In this document: in pieces, positions 7,137 through 13,038 of the stretch | How the letters are laid out: the number at the start of each line of letters is the position of its first letter | Position numbering within the stretch: the stretch's first letter is position 1 | Origin: Leptolyngbya sp. SIO4C1 | GTDB lineage: Bacteria > Cyanobacteriota > Cyanobacteriia > Phormidesmidales > Phormidesmidaceae | Direction of reading: 5' to 3' | Assembly: GCA_010671975.1 (NCBI GenBank) | Contig: JAAHIA010000091.1 | Coordinates: forward strand, 1-13,548 | DNA length: 13,548 bases | Program-made: the position numbers and the translations under genes | Notes under the pieces: generated by a model | Told to the model about the DNA's origin: nothing | What the model saw: only the letters and a program-made list of their open reading frames with translations | The model's database searches: none

Positions 7137-8036
7137 ATGGGCTATAGATTCTTTTACACTGCCCGCTTAAACTTGCCGCGCAGCCAGGTAGGGCAGGGCG
7201 TCGCTAGAGCGCTGACGCTGGGTACCGTGAGCCTAGCAGTCGGTTCGCTGATAGCCTGCCGCGCCACGGCGATAGCGATGCGGCCGTTGAAGATATCACT
7301 GCCCCCGGTCAGCCTGAGCGAAACTGCCCTGTCGCTGGCGACAGCTCAGCCAGCCCAGCATCCTGGCTATACGACCGCCGTTGAGCTTGCCTCAGCGGCT
7401 GCTAAGCTGGGCCAAACGGCTCAGTCTTCAGACGACTGGCAGCTGATTGTCAGCCGCTGGACCCGTGCCGTAGAGGCGCTGCAGACGGTGCCTCAAAGCG
7501 ATCGCAGCTATGCCACTGCTCAAACTAAGCTGGGTGAGTATCGGCGCAACCTCAGCTATGCCAAAGCGCGCCTTACGCGACTGAACAATCCTGCCCCGCT
7601 CCAGCCGCTGCCGGCGGCTAGCCGCGCAGCCGCCCCGCCGTCTCAGCCGCTGCCGTCTCAGTCGCCGTCTCAATCCACTCGAATCCCCATCCTGCGGCGG
7701 CATAGCGGCACGCCAGTAATCGCTGTCACGTTCAACGGCAGCCATCGCTATCCCATGATTCTAGACACCGGTGCCAGCCGCACGCTCATTACCCGAGCCA
7801 TGGCTGACGAACTCGGCATTGTGCCAGAAGGCCGGGTGCAGGCCGCCACAGCCAGTAGCGACAGCGTCACGTTTGAGATTGGCCAGGTCGACAGCATCAG
7901 CGTTGCTGACATTACTCAAGCAGACGTCACCGTGGCGATTGGCGACTCGGTTGACATTGGTTTGCTGGGTAACGACTTTTATCAGGCCTTTGATTTGGTT
8001 CTGCAGCAGCAGGCTGTTGAATTTAGACCGCGCTAG
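7137..8036 (+). CDS. Retropepsin-like aspartic protease, probable lipoprotein
   Basis: A 299-residue exported protein with a C-terminal retroviral-type aspartic protease domain. The active-site motif is ILDTGASRTLIT at 208-219 (catalytic Asp210), and the closing motif GLLGNDFYQAFDL is at 275-287, as in the single-domain bacterial retropepsin-like family, which must dimerise to be active. The N-terminus has a positively charged stretch, a hydrophobic run (about 26-40) and a lipobox LIAC at 38-41, suggesting membrane anchoring through Cys41. Residues about 75-150 are helical and TPR-like; 151-182 form a Pro/Ser/Gln-rich linker with repeated QPLPSQ-type units. The signal-peptide n-region is long (about 25 residues), so the true start could be further inside. 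The natural substrate is unknown. It is convergent with the lipoprotein gene at 8054, with a 17-bp gap. Confidence 0.85.
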   Translation: MGYRFFYTARLNLPRSQVGQGVARALTLGTVSLAVGSLIACRATAIAMRPLKISLPPVSLSETALSLATAQPAQHPGYTTAVELASAAAKLGQTAQSSDDWQLIVSRWTRAVEALQTVPQSDRSYATAQTKLGEYRRNLSYAKARLTRLNNPAPLQPLPAASRAAAPPSQPLPSQSPSQSTRIPILRRHSGTPVIAVTFNGSHRYPMILDTGASRTLITRAMADELGIVPEGRVQAATASSDSVTFEIGQVDSISVADITQADVTVAIGDSVDIGLLGNDFYQAFDLVLQQQAVEFRPR

Positions 8037-8039
8037 CCG

Positions 8040-8060
8040 CCGCTAGTCAGCCGCTAGTCA
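8040..8060. repeat. 11-bp tandem repeat at a convergent gene junction
   Basis: CCGCTAGTCAG is followed directly by CCGCTAGTCA. The second copy contains the stop codon of the minus-strand lipoprotein gene; the first lies just after the plus-strand protease stop. It is probably a small slippage duplication; no terminator is visible here. Confidence 0.6.
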
Positions 8061-9037
8061 ATAGTTGAAGCTGCCACGGCAGTTTGATCCAGAATCGTTC
8101 GCTGATACCCTAGGCTGGCGGGCCGCTTGGGAAAAAGGCCGTGAGTGGCCGGCGCCGGCTTCAGCGGCAGCTGAGAGAGCGGATCGGGACGGGGTGAGCG
8201 CTGAGGAAACTCTAGCCCTGCGGAGCTGTCCAATTCGTCGAAGGGCTCAGAACTGACGTTGGAAACCGGTATGTCGGACCGCTGGGATGGCGTCACAGCG
8301 GCTGCCGGCGCTGCTGCCGGCTCGGTCGCGACAGGCGTTGGCTCTATGGGCATGAATCGCTCGAGTCCGTCAGGATGAGGAGGAGCCGCTTCGCCAGCTG
8401 GGGCGGCTGGGATCTCAAACTGCCAGCTGCGGCTGCTAGAGACGTGGGAAGGTTGAACTGCCGGCAGCTGTGGCAGCGACAGCGGCTGATTAAAGATTGA
8501 AGCTGGCGCTGCTGCCTTGTTTCTAGAAGCAGCTATCGTCGGCGCAGCGCTGCGATCGCTAGCTGGCTCCTCAGCATAGGTGCTCGCTGCTACCCTCTCT
8601 GAACCGGCCTGAGAGTCTGTCTCTGAGCCTGTCCAAGAGCTTGGCTGAGAGAGCGGGTCGGGGCGCGGTCCGCGCTGGGGAAGCTTAAGCCCAGCCACGT
8701 CTCTGACAGGCTCATTTTGGGCAACGGTAGCGTCTGCAGTCGGCGCTGCCGACTGGGCAGGCACCGCTGGTATAGCCGCTTGAGCTGCCGCTGAAGTCTC
8801 TTCTGAAGATAGCTCAGCGCTCACGGACGGCTCTGTTAGCGAGTCAGCCAGCGAGTCAGCCGGTACGGCTGAGGCCGCCGGTCGGTCGGTTGAAACTTTA
8901 TCTGATAGCGTCTCAGGTTTATCAAAGCGCCAGCTATCGCCATGACCCGCTTGCTTAACACAGCCACCTAGCAGCGTTGATGCTAGTAATAGCGTTGCTA
9001 GGGTACGGACAACGAACGATTCTCGGTAAACAGTCAT
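8054..9037 (-). CDS. Pro/Ala/Ser-rich lipoprotein of unknown function with an internal duplication
   Basis: No known family recognised. The 327-residue protein starts with a clear lipoprotein signal: basic n-region, hydrophobic LATLLLASTLLGG and Cys26 in the lipobox LGGC, so it should be membrane-anchored and exported. The rest is low-complexity (Ala, Ser, Pro, Thr, Glu), probably disordered, with two spaced copies of a conserved unit: GLKLPQRGPRPDPLSQ at 116-131 and GLEFPQRSPRPDPLSQ at 274-289. Each copy is preceded 70-80 residues earlier by SW[RQ]F (35-38 and 204-207). The islands in a variable background suggest repeated binding motifs or an old duplication. The start ATG 9037 directly precedes the signal; no Shine-Dalgarno sequence is obvious. 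It diverges from the BtuF-like gene. Confidence 0.8.
   Translation of the reverse strand: MTVYRESFVVRTLATLLLASTLLGGCVKQAGHGDSWRFDKPETLSDKVSTDRPAASAVPADSLADSLTEPSVSAELSSEETSAAAQAAIPAVPAQSAAPTADATVAQNEPVRDVAGLKLPQRGPRPDPLSQPSSWTGSETDSQAGSERVAASTYAEEPASDRSAAPTIAASRNKAAAPASIFNQPLSLPQLPAVQPSHVSSSRSWQFEIPAAPAGEAAPPHPDGLERFMPIEPTPVATEPAAAPAAAVTPSQRSDIPVSNVSSEPFDELDSSAGLEFPQRSPRPDPLSQLPLKPAPATHGLFPKRPASLGYQRTILDQTAVAASTID
8171..8218 (-). repeat. Second copy of the PRPDPLSQ-motif coding repeat
   Basis: Encodes residues 274-289 of the lipoprotein. It matches 8645-8692 with a 12-base identical run (CTGAGAGAGCGG on the plus strand) and scattered differences after it. The offset is 474 bp, exactly 158 codons. 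Confidence 0.75.
8645..8692 (-). repeat. First copy of the PRPDPLSQ-motif coding repeat
   Basis: Encodes residues 116-131 of the lipoprotein. It is the partner of the repeat at 8171-8218. Synonymous and conservative differences between the copies imply an old duplication kept for its protein sequence. Confidence 0.75.
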
Positions 9038-9301
9038 GGTGTTGGTGCTAACTCGCTGAAGCTTTACAATTTATTAAAGCGATTTTCTTCAAACAGTTAG
9101 TGAAGCCACAGAGAAGTTTCGCTGCCACAGTTGAAGGCAAAATTAAGCTTTATAGCGCTTGGCTCGGCAGCGCTGCCTAAGCGTTAATAGCAGGCATCAC
9201 TAAACTGTTCGATAGTGGCCCAGCTTGAGCAAATAGAAAGAGTAGCTGCACGTGGCTTACCCTTTCTAAGTTAGCGTTGTATCTGACTTGAAGGACCTGT
9301 C
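9038..9301. promoter_or_regulatory. Divergent intergenic region with dyad symmetry
   Basis: This 264-bp spacer lies between the divergent lipoprotein and BtuF-like genes and has no gene in it. It contains a perfect 12-base palindrome, GGCAGCGCTGCC at 9166-9177, inside outer arms CGCTT (9156-9160) and AAGCG (9179-9183). It also has a longer inverted pair, AACAGTTAGTG (9092-9102) and CACTAAACTGTT (9198-9209), with one extra base in the second arm. An AT-rich stretch at about 9066-9078 near the lipoprotein gene could hold its -10 region. Promoters are expected but none is convincing by consensus. Confidence 0.45.
9291..9295 (+). promoter_or_regulatory. Ribosome-binding site favouring the TTG start of the BtuF-like gene
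   Basis: AAGGA lies six bases ahead of TTG 9302. The ATG at 9308 would be 12 bases away, and its own upstream GAGG touches the ATG with no spacing, so TTG is the better fit. Confidence 0.45.
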
Positions 9302-10258
9302 TTGAGGATGGTTTCTGACTTACGCTCTGATCTACGCTCCGACTTACGAATTGTTTCTCTCATCCCGAGCGCCACTGAGATTGTCTATGCGCTGGGGCTA
9401 GGCGAGGCGCTGGTTGGGCGATCGCATGAATGTGACTTTCCTGCTGCTGTCAAAGCGCTGCCTGCTTGCACCGCACCGCGCTTCAATCCGAGCGGCAGCA
9501 GTCGCGACATTCACGATCGGGTGAGCGCTTTACTGCAGTCGGCGCTCAGCATCTATCAGGTGCGCACAGAGGTTTTGCAGCAGCTGCAGCCCACCCATAT
9601 TCTCACGCAGGCGCAGTGTGAAGTCTGTGCGGCTAGCCTGTCAGAGGTCGAAGCAGCGGTGGCAACCCTGACTCAGATATCGCCGCAGATTATCTCTTTG
9701 CAGCCCGCAGTGCTAGCCGATGTGTGGAGCGATATGCGCCGCGTTGCGGCTGCTCTTACCGCTAGCGAACGATCGGCAGAAGCGTTAGTGGATGCGCTAC
9801 AGCTGCGGCTGCAGTGCTGCTGCGATCGCGTTCGAGCGCAGCTGCCGCAGCAAACGGTAGCCTGCATTGAGTGGAGTGAGCCGCTGATGGCAGCGGGCAA
9901 CTGGATCCCAGAGCTGGTTACCTTAGCTGGCGGGCATCCGCTGTTTGCCAAAGTTGGGCAGCCGTCATCCTGGCTGAGCTGGGGCGATCTGCTGGCCGCC
10001 GATCCCGACGTGATGGTGATGATGCCCTGCGGCTATGATTTAGCCCAGACGCGGCAAGCCACCCAGCAGCTGGCGCAGGAAGCTAGCTGGGCGAAGCTGA
10101 AAGCGGTTCAAGACTGCCGCATCTATTTAACTGATGGCAATCAGTACTTCAACCGACCGGGGCCGCGACTGGTCGATTCGCTAGAGATTTTGGCCGAGAT
10201 TTTGCACCCGGATGACTGTCAGTACGGCTATGCGCTGAAGGCTTGGAAGCTTTACTGA
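9302..10258 (+). CDS. BtuF-like cobalamin-type substrate-binding protein without a signal peptide
   Basis: A 318-residue protein (316 from ATG 9308) of the periplasmic-binding fold seen in BtuF and ferrisiderophore-binding proteins. The first strand and glycine loop, RIVSLIPSATEIVYALGLG, start at residue 16, followed by LVGRSHECDFP (38-47) and a second domain with the WSEPLMAAGNWIPELVTLAGG-type segment at about 191-211. Instead of a signal peptide the N-terminus carries three SDLR units (5-16), so the product looks cytoplasmic. A cysteine motif, QCEVCA (C106, C109), follows HILTQ; relatives with a similar VCA segment are, as I recall, annotated as cobalamin-binding proteins. At least ten cysteines are present in all, unusual for a periplasmic protein. 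No transporter subunits are adjacent. The substrate is unproven; cobalamin transport proper is doubtful without export. Confidence 0.85.
   Translation: MRMVSDLRSDLRSDLRIVSLIPSATEIVYALGLGEALVGRSHECDFPAAVKALPACTAPRFNPSGSSRDIHDRVSALLQSALSIYQVRTEVLQQLQPTHILTQAQCEVCAASLSEVEAAVATLTQISPQIISLQPAVLADVWSDMRRVAAALTASERSAEALVDALQLRLQCCCDRVRAQLPQQTVACIEWSEPLMAAGNWIPELVTLAGGHPLFAKVGQPSSWLSWGDLLAADPDVMVMMPCGYDLAQTRQATQQLAQEASWAKLKAVQDCRIYLTDGNQYFNRPGPRLVDSLEILAEILHPDDCQYGYALKAWKLY
9314..9349 (+). repeat. Three tandem 12-base units coding SDLR
   Basis: TCTGACTTACGC, TCTGATCTACGC and TCCGACTTACGA are in-frame copies with synonymous differences only, so the protein repeat SDLR-SDLR-SDLR is retained while the DNA has drifted. 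It sits directly before the first strand of the BtuF-like fold. Confidence 0.75.
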
Positions 10259-10284
10259 ACAGCATAGAGATAGTAAAAACTGAC

Positions 10285-10629
10285 TTAGTTCATCGCCATC
10301 GCTAGGCTGCTGAGCCCAATCTCGCTGCAGACCTCGTAAAACTTAATCTCAGGCGGTCTGACGAACAGGCCAGAAATCTCCTTGAGGATGGCCTGATAGG
10401 CCTCGTCTCGATGATCTTCCATATTGCCGATGTCATCCCACAGGATAATGGCAATGCCGCAGTCCGTACCCGGCTGCTGCAGCAGATAAGCGCCTTTGAA
10501 GCCGCTCTCTTGGTAGGTAGAAACTGCTTGCTCATAGAGCTGTCGCGCTTCCGAAAAGCGGCCAGGCTTAAACTCACCAATGGCAACGTAGGCCTGCTTG
10601 TGCTTTAAAAAATCAGAAAATTCACTCAT
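10285..10629 (-). CDS. Small dimeric alpha/beta-barrel (ABM-like) protein, function unknown
   Basis: A 114-residue soluble protein with a ferredoxin-like alpha/beta pattern resembling the antibiotic-biosynthesis-monooxygenase/stress-responsive dimeric barrel group: strand AYVAIGEFKPG (13-23), helix FSEARQLYEQAVSTYQ (25-40), strand KGAYLLQQ (45-52), strand GIAIILWDD (58-66), helix EDHRDEAYQAILKEI (71-85) and strand EIKFYEVCSEI (94-104). No catalytic residues can be named. Start ATG 10629 is preferred over an upstream in-frame start at 10683, because the fold begins a few residues later and AAGGA lies 11 bases ahead. It converges on the BtuF-like gene with a 26-bp gap that holds no obvious terminator. 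The Hsp20-like gene is upstream on the same strand, 116 bp away. Confidence 0.75.
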   Translation of the reverse strand: MSEFSDFLKHKQAYVAIGEFKPGRFSEARQLYEQAVSTYQESGFKGAYLLQQPGTDCGIAIILWDDIGNMEDHRDEAYQAILKEISGLFVRPPEIKFYEVCSEIGLSSLAMAMN

Positions 10630-10745
10630 CGCAATTAGCGTCCTTGTGGTGGTGTAAGCCCCAGTGTGACGCAAGGACTTCACGGCTCGTCAGTTTCATA
10701 ACAATCCGTTTGCGATTCTTATCGTTGATTAATCTGAGCCTGCCG

Positions 10746-11249
10746 TTAGTCCACAAGCAGGTAGTGGCTCGCCGCTCGCAGCTGTCGACCCAGCCAGCGC
10801 TTTGCCGAACGCCACTGCTGCTGCAGGCGCGATCGCGGCTGATTTCCCCAAGCTGGCTCAGCCTTTGGCAGAGACAATATCAAAGCGCCCTCATCAATCA
10901 TCAGCGCGGCCTGCTCTGGCACTACTCGATGCGGCAGCGACAGCGTTCGCTGTACCACAGCAAGCTGCACCATCGGGCCTAACAGCGTTAGCTGCTCAAC
11001 CCGCTGCGGAATCGACAGCACTACCCGCTCAGGCAAAATCTGTGGCTCAATTTGATTAGGGGCAACGCCGGGAATACGCAGATAGACCGTTATATCGGTA
11101 GGGGTTTCATGCAGGCTGACTTCGCTGCGGCTGTCGCGGCGACCGGCGACTGAAAAGCGGCTATTGCTAAATAGGCTGTTACTCAATGGGGGGCTATTGC
11201 TAAACCAGGACTGATAAACCATCACAGCGCTCCAATTCGCTACTTTCAT
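10746..11249 (-). CDS. Divergent Hsp20/alpha-crystallin-like protein
   Basis: A 167-residue protein from ATG 11249. An alpha-crystallin-type domain is seen at about 42-129: EVSLHETPTDITVYLRIPGV (43-62), a PERVVLSIP strand (73-81), RTLSLPHRV (101-109, the usual R-x-x-LP strand) and EGALILSLPKAEP (120-132). Hsp20 proteins are ATP-independent holdases, but this copy is divergent. The N-terminus is a short FSNS-repeat segment, and the C-terminal about 35 residues form a basic Trp/Arg/Gln-rich helix-like tail with no IxI/V motif, which normally docks oligomers. A membrane or nucleic-acid contact is possible. The frame stays open to 11354, but that extension would touch the divergent gene at 11358 and leave no promoter space; ATG 11222 is another option. 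Confidence 0.7.
   Translation of the reverse strand: MKVANWSAVMVYQSWFSNSPPLSNSLFSNSRFSVAGRRDSRSEVSLHETPTDITVYLRIPGVAPNQIEPQILPERVVLSIPQRVEQLTLLGPMVQLAVVQRTLSLPHRVVPEQAALMIDEGALILSLPKAEPAWGNQPRSRLQQQWRSAKRWLGRQLRAASHYLLVD
11159..11204 (-). repeat. 13-base direct repeat within the Hsp20-like gene
   Basis: GGCTATTGCTAAA on the plus strand occurs at 11159-11171 and 11192-11204, exactly 33 bases (11 codons) apart. It gives the repeated FSNS units of the N-terminal segment and is a local in-frame duplication. Confidence 0.7.
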
Positions 11250-11343
11250 GCTGGCAGCTGCTGCCGCATCCCTGCAATCGTGGGAACCGTCGCTGAGCTG
11301 GCGTAATTTCTGCACCAAAGCGCCGTAGAGTAAAAAGGCTGAC

Positions 11344-11348
11344 AGGAG
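11344..11348 (+). promoter_or_regulatory. Ribosome-binding site supporting the TTG start at 11358
   Basis: AGGAG followed by nine bases and TTG. No ATG or GTG lies nearby in frame ahead of the signal sequence, so the substrate-binding protein gene probably starts with TTG. Confidence 0.6.
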
Positions 11349-11357
11349 CCGCAACGA

Positions 11358-12188
11358 TTGATCAAGCGTTCCGTATTTTTGCGATATTTCATCTTGGCTA
11401 GCAGCACTACCGCGATCGCGGCTGCCTGCGATCGCTCAACCGAACCTGAAGCAGATCTAGCGTCTGCGCCGGCTGTGAGCGAAACGCCCAAAGTCTTTTT
11501 TCCGCTAGAAGAAACCTGGCAGGTGGTCACAGCCACCGGCTACTATCCGTTTGTGCAGCAGCCGCAGCCTGACAAGTTTGAAGGCTTTGACGTCGATTTA
11601 CTCAGTGCCGTTGGCAAAGTCGCCGGCGTCGGGCTGAACTGGCGGCGGCAGGCATTCGACAGTCTGATTCCAACCGTTCAGGCGGGGCGCGCCGAGGTAG
11701 CCATTGGTGCGATTGCCATCACGGCAGCGCGAGCCGAGAAGGTCAGCTTTTCACAGCCCTATTTCATCTCGGGATTGGCTATTGCCACAGCGGCTGATCG
11801 CCAGGGCCTAACTTCGCTTAAAGCCTTAGAGGACAGAGTCATTGCTGTTCAGCTAGGCACGGCCGGCGCTGACGCGGTGATTGACATATCAGGCTCTCAG
11901 ATCAAGACCTACAGCTCTACCCTATCAGCGCTAGAGGCGGTTGCCCAAGGCAGCGCCGATGCGGCCCTAGTCGACTGGCCGATAGTGCTTGCTGCCATTG
12001 AAGCCGGGCAAATCAGCGGTATTCAGCTAGCCAGCAGACGACTGACCGAAACGCCGTTTGGCATCGTCGTAGGGAACCAGAGTGAGACTAAGCTGGCGGC
12101 TATTAACCAGGCGCTGCAGCAGATCAAAGCCAGCGGACGATATGCAGAACTCTATCAAAAATGGTTTGGTATCAAGCCGCAGACCTAG
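11358..12188 (+). CDS. Amino-acid-type ABC transporter substrate-binding protein (SBP_bac_3 family)
   Basis: A 276-residue exported ligand-binding protein. The N-terminus is a signal sequence (KRSVFLRYFILASSTTAIAAAC) with Cys24 in an imperfect lipobox, so lipid anchoring is likely but not certain. The family-3 fold follows from about residue 53: GFDVDLLSAVGKVAG (76-90), DSLIPTVQAGRAEVAIG (101-117), ITAARAEKVSFSQPYF (121-136), with Arg125 in the position that binds the ligand carboxylate, and a second-domain Asp206 in LVDWP that usually contacts the amino group. The polar amino-acid pocket therefore looks intact. It starts with TTG 11358, supported by AGGAG nine bases upstream. No permease or ATPase of the amino-acid type is adjacent, so it is an orphan component or serves transporter genes elsewhere. 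Its stop codon overlaps that of the convergent permease gene. Confidence 0.92.
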   Translation: MIKRSVFLRYFILASSTTAIAAACDRSTEPEADLASAPAVSETPKVFFPLEETWQVVTATGYYPFVQQPQPDKFEGFDVDLLSAVGKVAGVGLNWRRQAFDSLIPTVQAGRAEVAIGAIAITAARAEKVSFSQPYFISGLAIATAADRQGLTSLKALEDRVIAVQLGTAGADAVIDISGSQIKTYSSTLSALEAVAQGSADAALVDWPIVLAAIEAGQISGIQLASRRLTETPFGIVVGNQSETKLAAINQALQQIKASGRYAELYQKWFGIKPQT

Positions 12189-12967
12189 CTAGAGGCGCTG
12201 GTGTAAAACCGCAGCGCAAACCGCCAAAACCAGCGCGAAAGCTGCAGCAGCGCGGCGGCTAGCACCACAGACCCCACCAGCCAGCTTGTCTCGGTGCGAT
12301 TTAAGATCGTCTGCGCCGGCACGGTCGTGAGAAAAGCTACCGGAATAATGAAGGTAAAGAAGAAGCGATAGGCCGTCGGAAAGGCCACAATTGGAAAGCG
12401 CCCCGCTTCTAGCAAACCGCGCAGCACCTCGGTCACGTTGTAGATTTTGACAAACCAGATGCTGGTAGCGCCCAGCATAAACCAGAGGCTATACAAGCTC
12501 AGCATGCCCAACAGCAGCGGCGGTATGCCGAGCAGATAGCTGGCCGGCGGCAGCCCCAGCTGAGTGCCGGCATAGATGACGATAATCAGCCCAAAAACCA
12601 GATCGGGCACACCCCAAGGTGACACCGTGTGGGTAGACAGCCAGAACTGTGAGCTAATCGGCTTGAGCAGCACGAAGTCAAGCGTTCCATCTTGAACGTG
12701 GTTGACAATCCGATTGAGGTTCGGTGTGAGGAACGTGGCCGCCGTTCCCTGCAGTAGCGTAAAAATGCCGAGCACTACCAGCGCTTCTTCCCAGGCCCAG
12801 CCTTGAAACTCATAGCCGGTGCGATAGAACAAAAACAGGCCGAACAGATTGCCAATGAGCCCCACCAGGCTGCTGAGTGCGGCGATCGCAAAGTTGAGCC
12901 GATATTCCAACTCCGTAGCGATTGCCACGCTCCAAAACAGCTTGAGTACGCGAAGATAGCGCTGCAT
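12185..12967 (-). CDS. ABC-2 type transporter permease (COG3694-like)
   Basis: A 260-residue integral membrane protein with six predicted spans (about 26-48, 61-80, 119-138, 146-172, 203-220, 228-246). The segment between spans 2 and 3 carries NHVQDGTLDFVLLKP (89-103), and EAGRFPIVAFPTAYR (187-201) precedes span 5. Both fit the ABC-2 permease group that normally pairs with a second permease and an ATPase in a three-gene exporter of unknown substrate. Those partners are not in the window. The gene ends in a CTAG tetramer that supplies its stop and that of the convergent substrate-binding protein. It follows the ECF sigma gene on the same strand by 71 bp, so read-through from the sigma gene is possible. 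The ATG at 12967 has no strong Shine-Dalgarno sequence. Confidence 0.85.
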   Translation of the reverse strand: MQRYLRVLKLFWSVAIATELEYRLNFAIAALSSLVGLIGNLFGLFLFYRTGYEFQGWAWEEALVVLGIFTLLQGTAATFLTPNLNRIVNHVQDGTLDFVLLKPISSQFWLSTHTVSPWGVPDLVFGLIIVIYAGTQLGLPPASYLLGIPPLLLGMLSLYSLWFMLGATSIWFVKIYNVTEVLRGLLEAGRFPIVAFPTAYRFFFTFIIPVAFLTTVPAQTILNRTETSWLVGSVVLAAALLQLSRWFWRFALRFYTSASS

Positions 12968-13038
12968 AGGCGGTCGTGAGTAAGACAGCAGAGCAGCTTT
13001 GAGGCTGCCACCTCAGCTTAAGCCAAAAGTGTCTAGCG

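Noticed and set aside
10802..11059. Ala-rich open frame on the plus strand over the Hsp20-like gene
   Set aside because: Low-complexity shadow of the minus-strand gene, with no ribosome-binding site and no family resemblance.
11250..11354. N-terminal extension of the Hsp20-like protein to 11354
   Set aside because: It has no family character, would leave three bases to the divergent gene at 11358, and lies antisense to that gene's AGGAG ribosome-binding site.
12968..13038. Possible small anti-sigma gene between the sigma and permease genes
   Set aside because: Only 71 bp are available, and no frame with a start codon and zinc-binding His/Cys motif is present.
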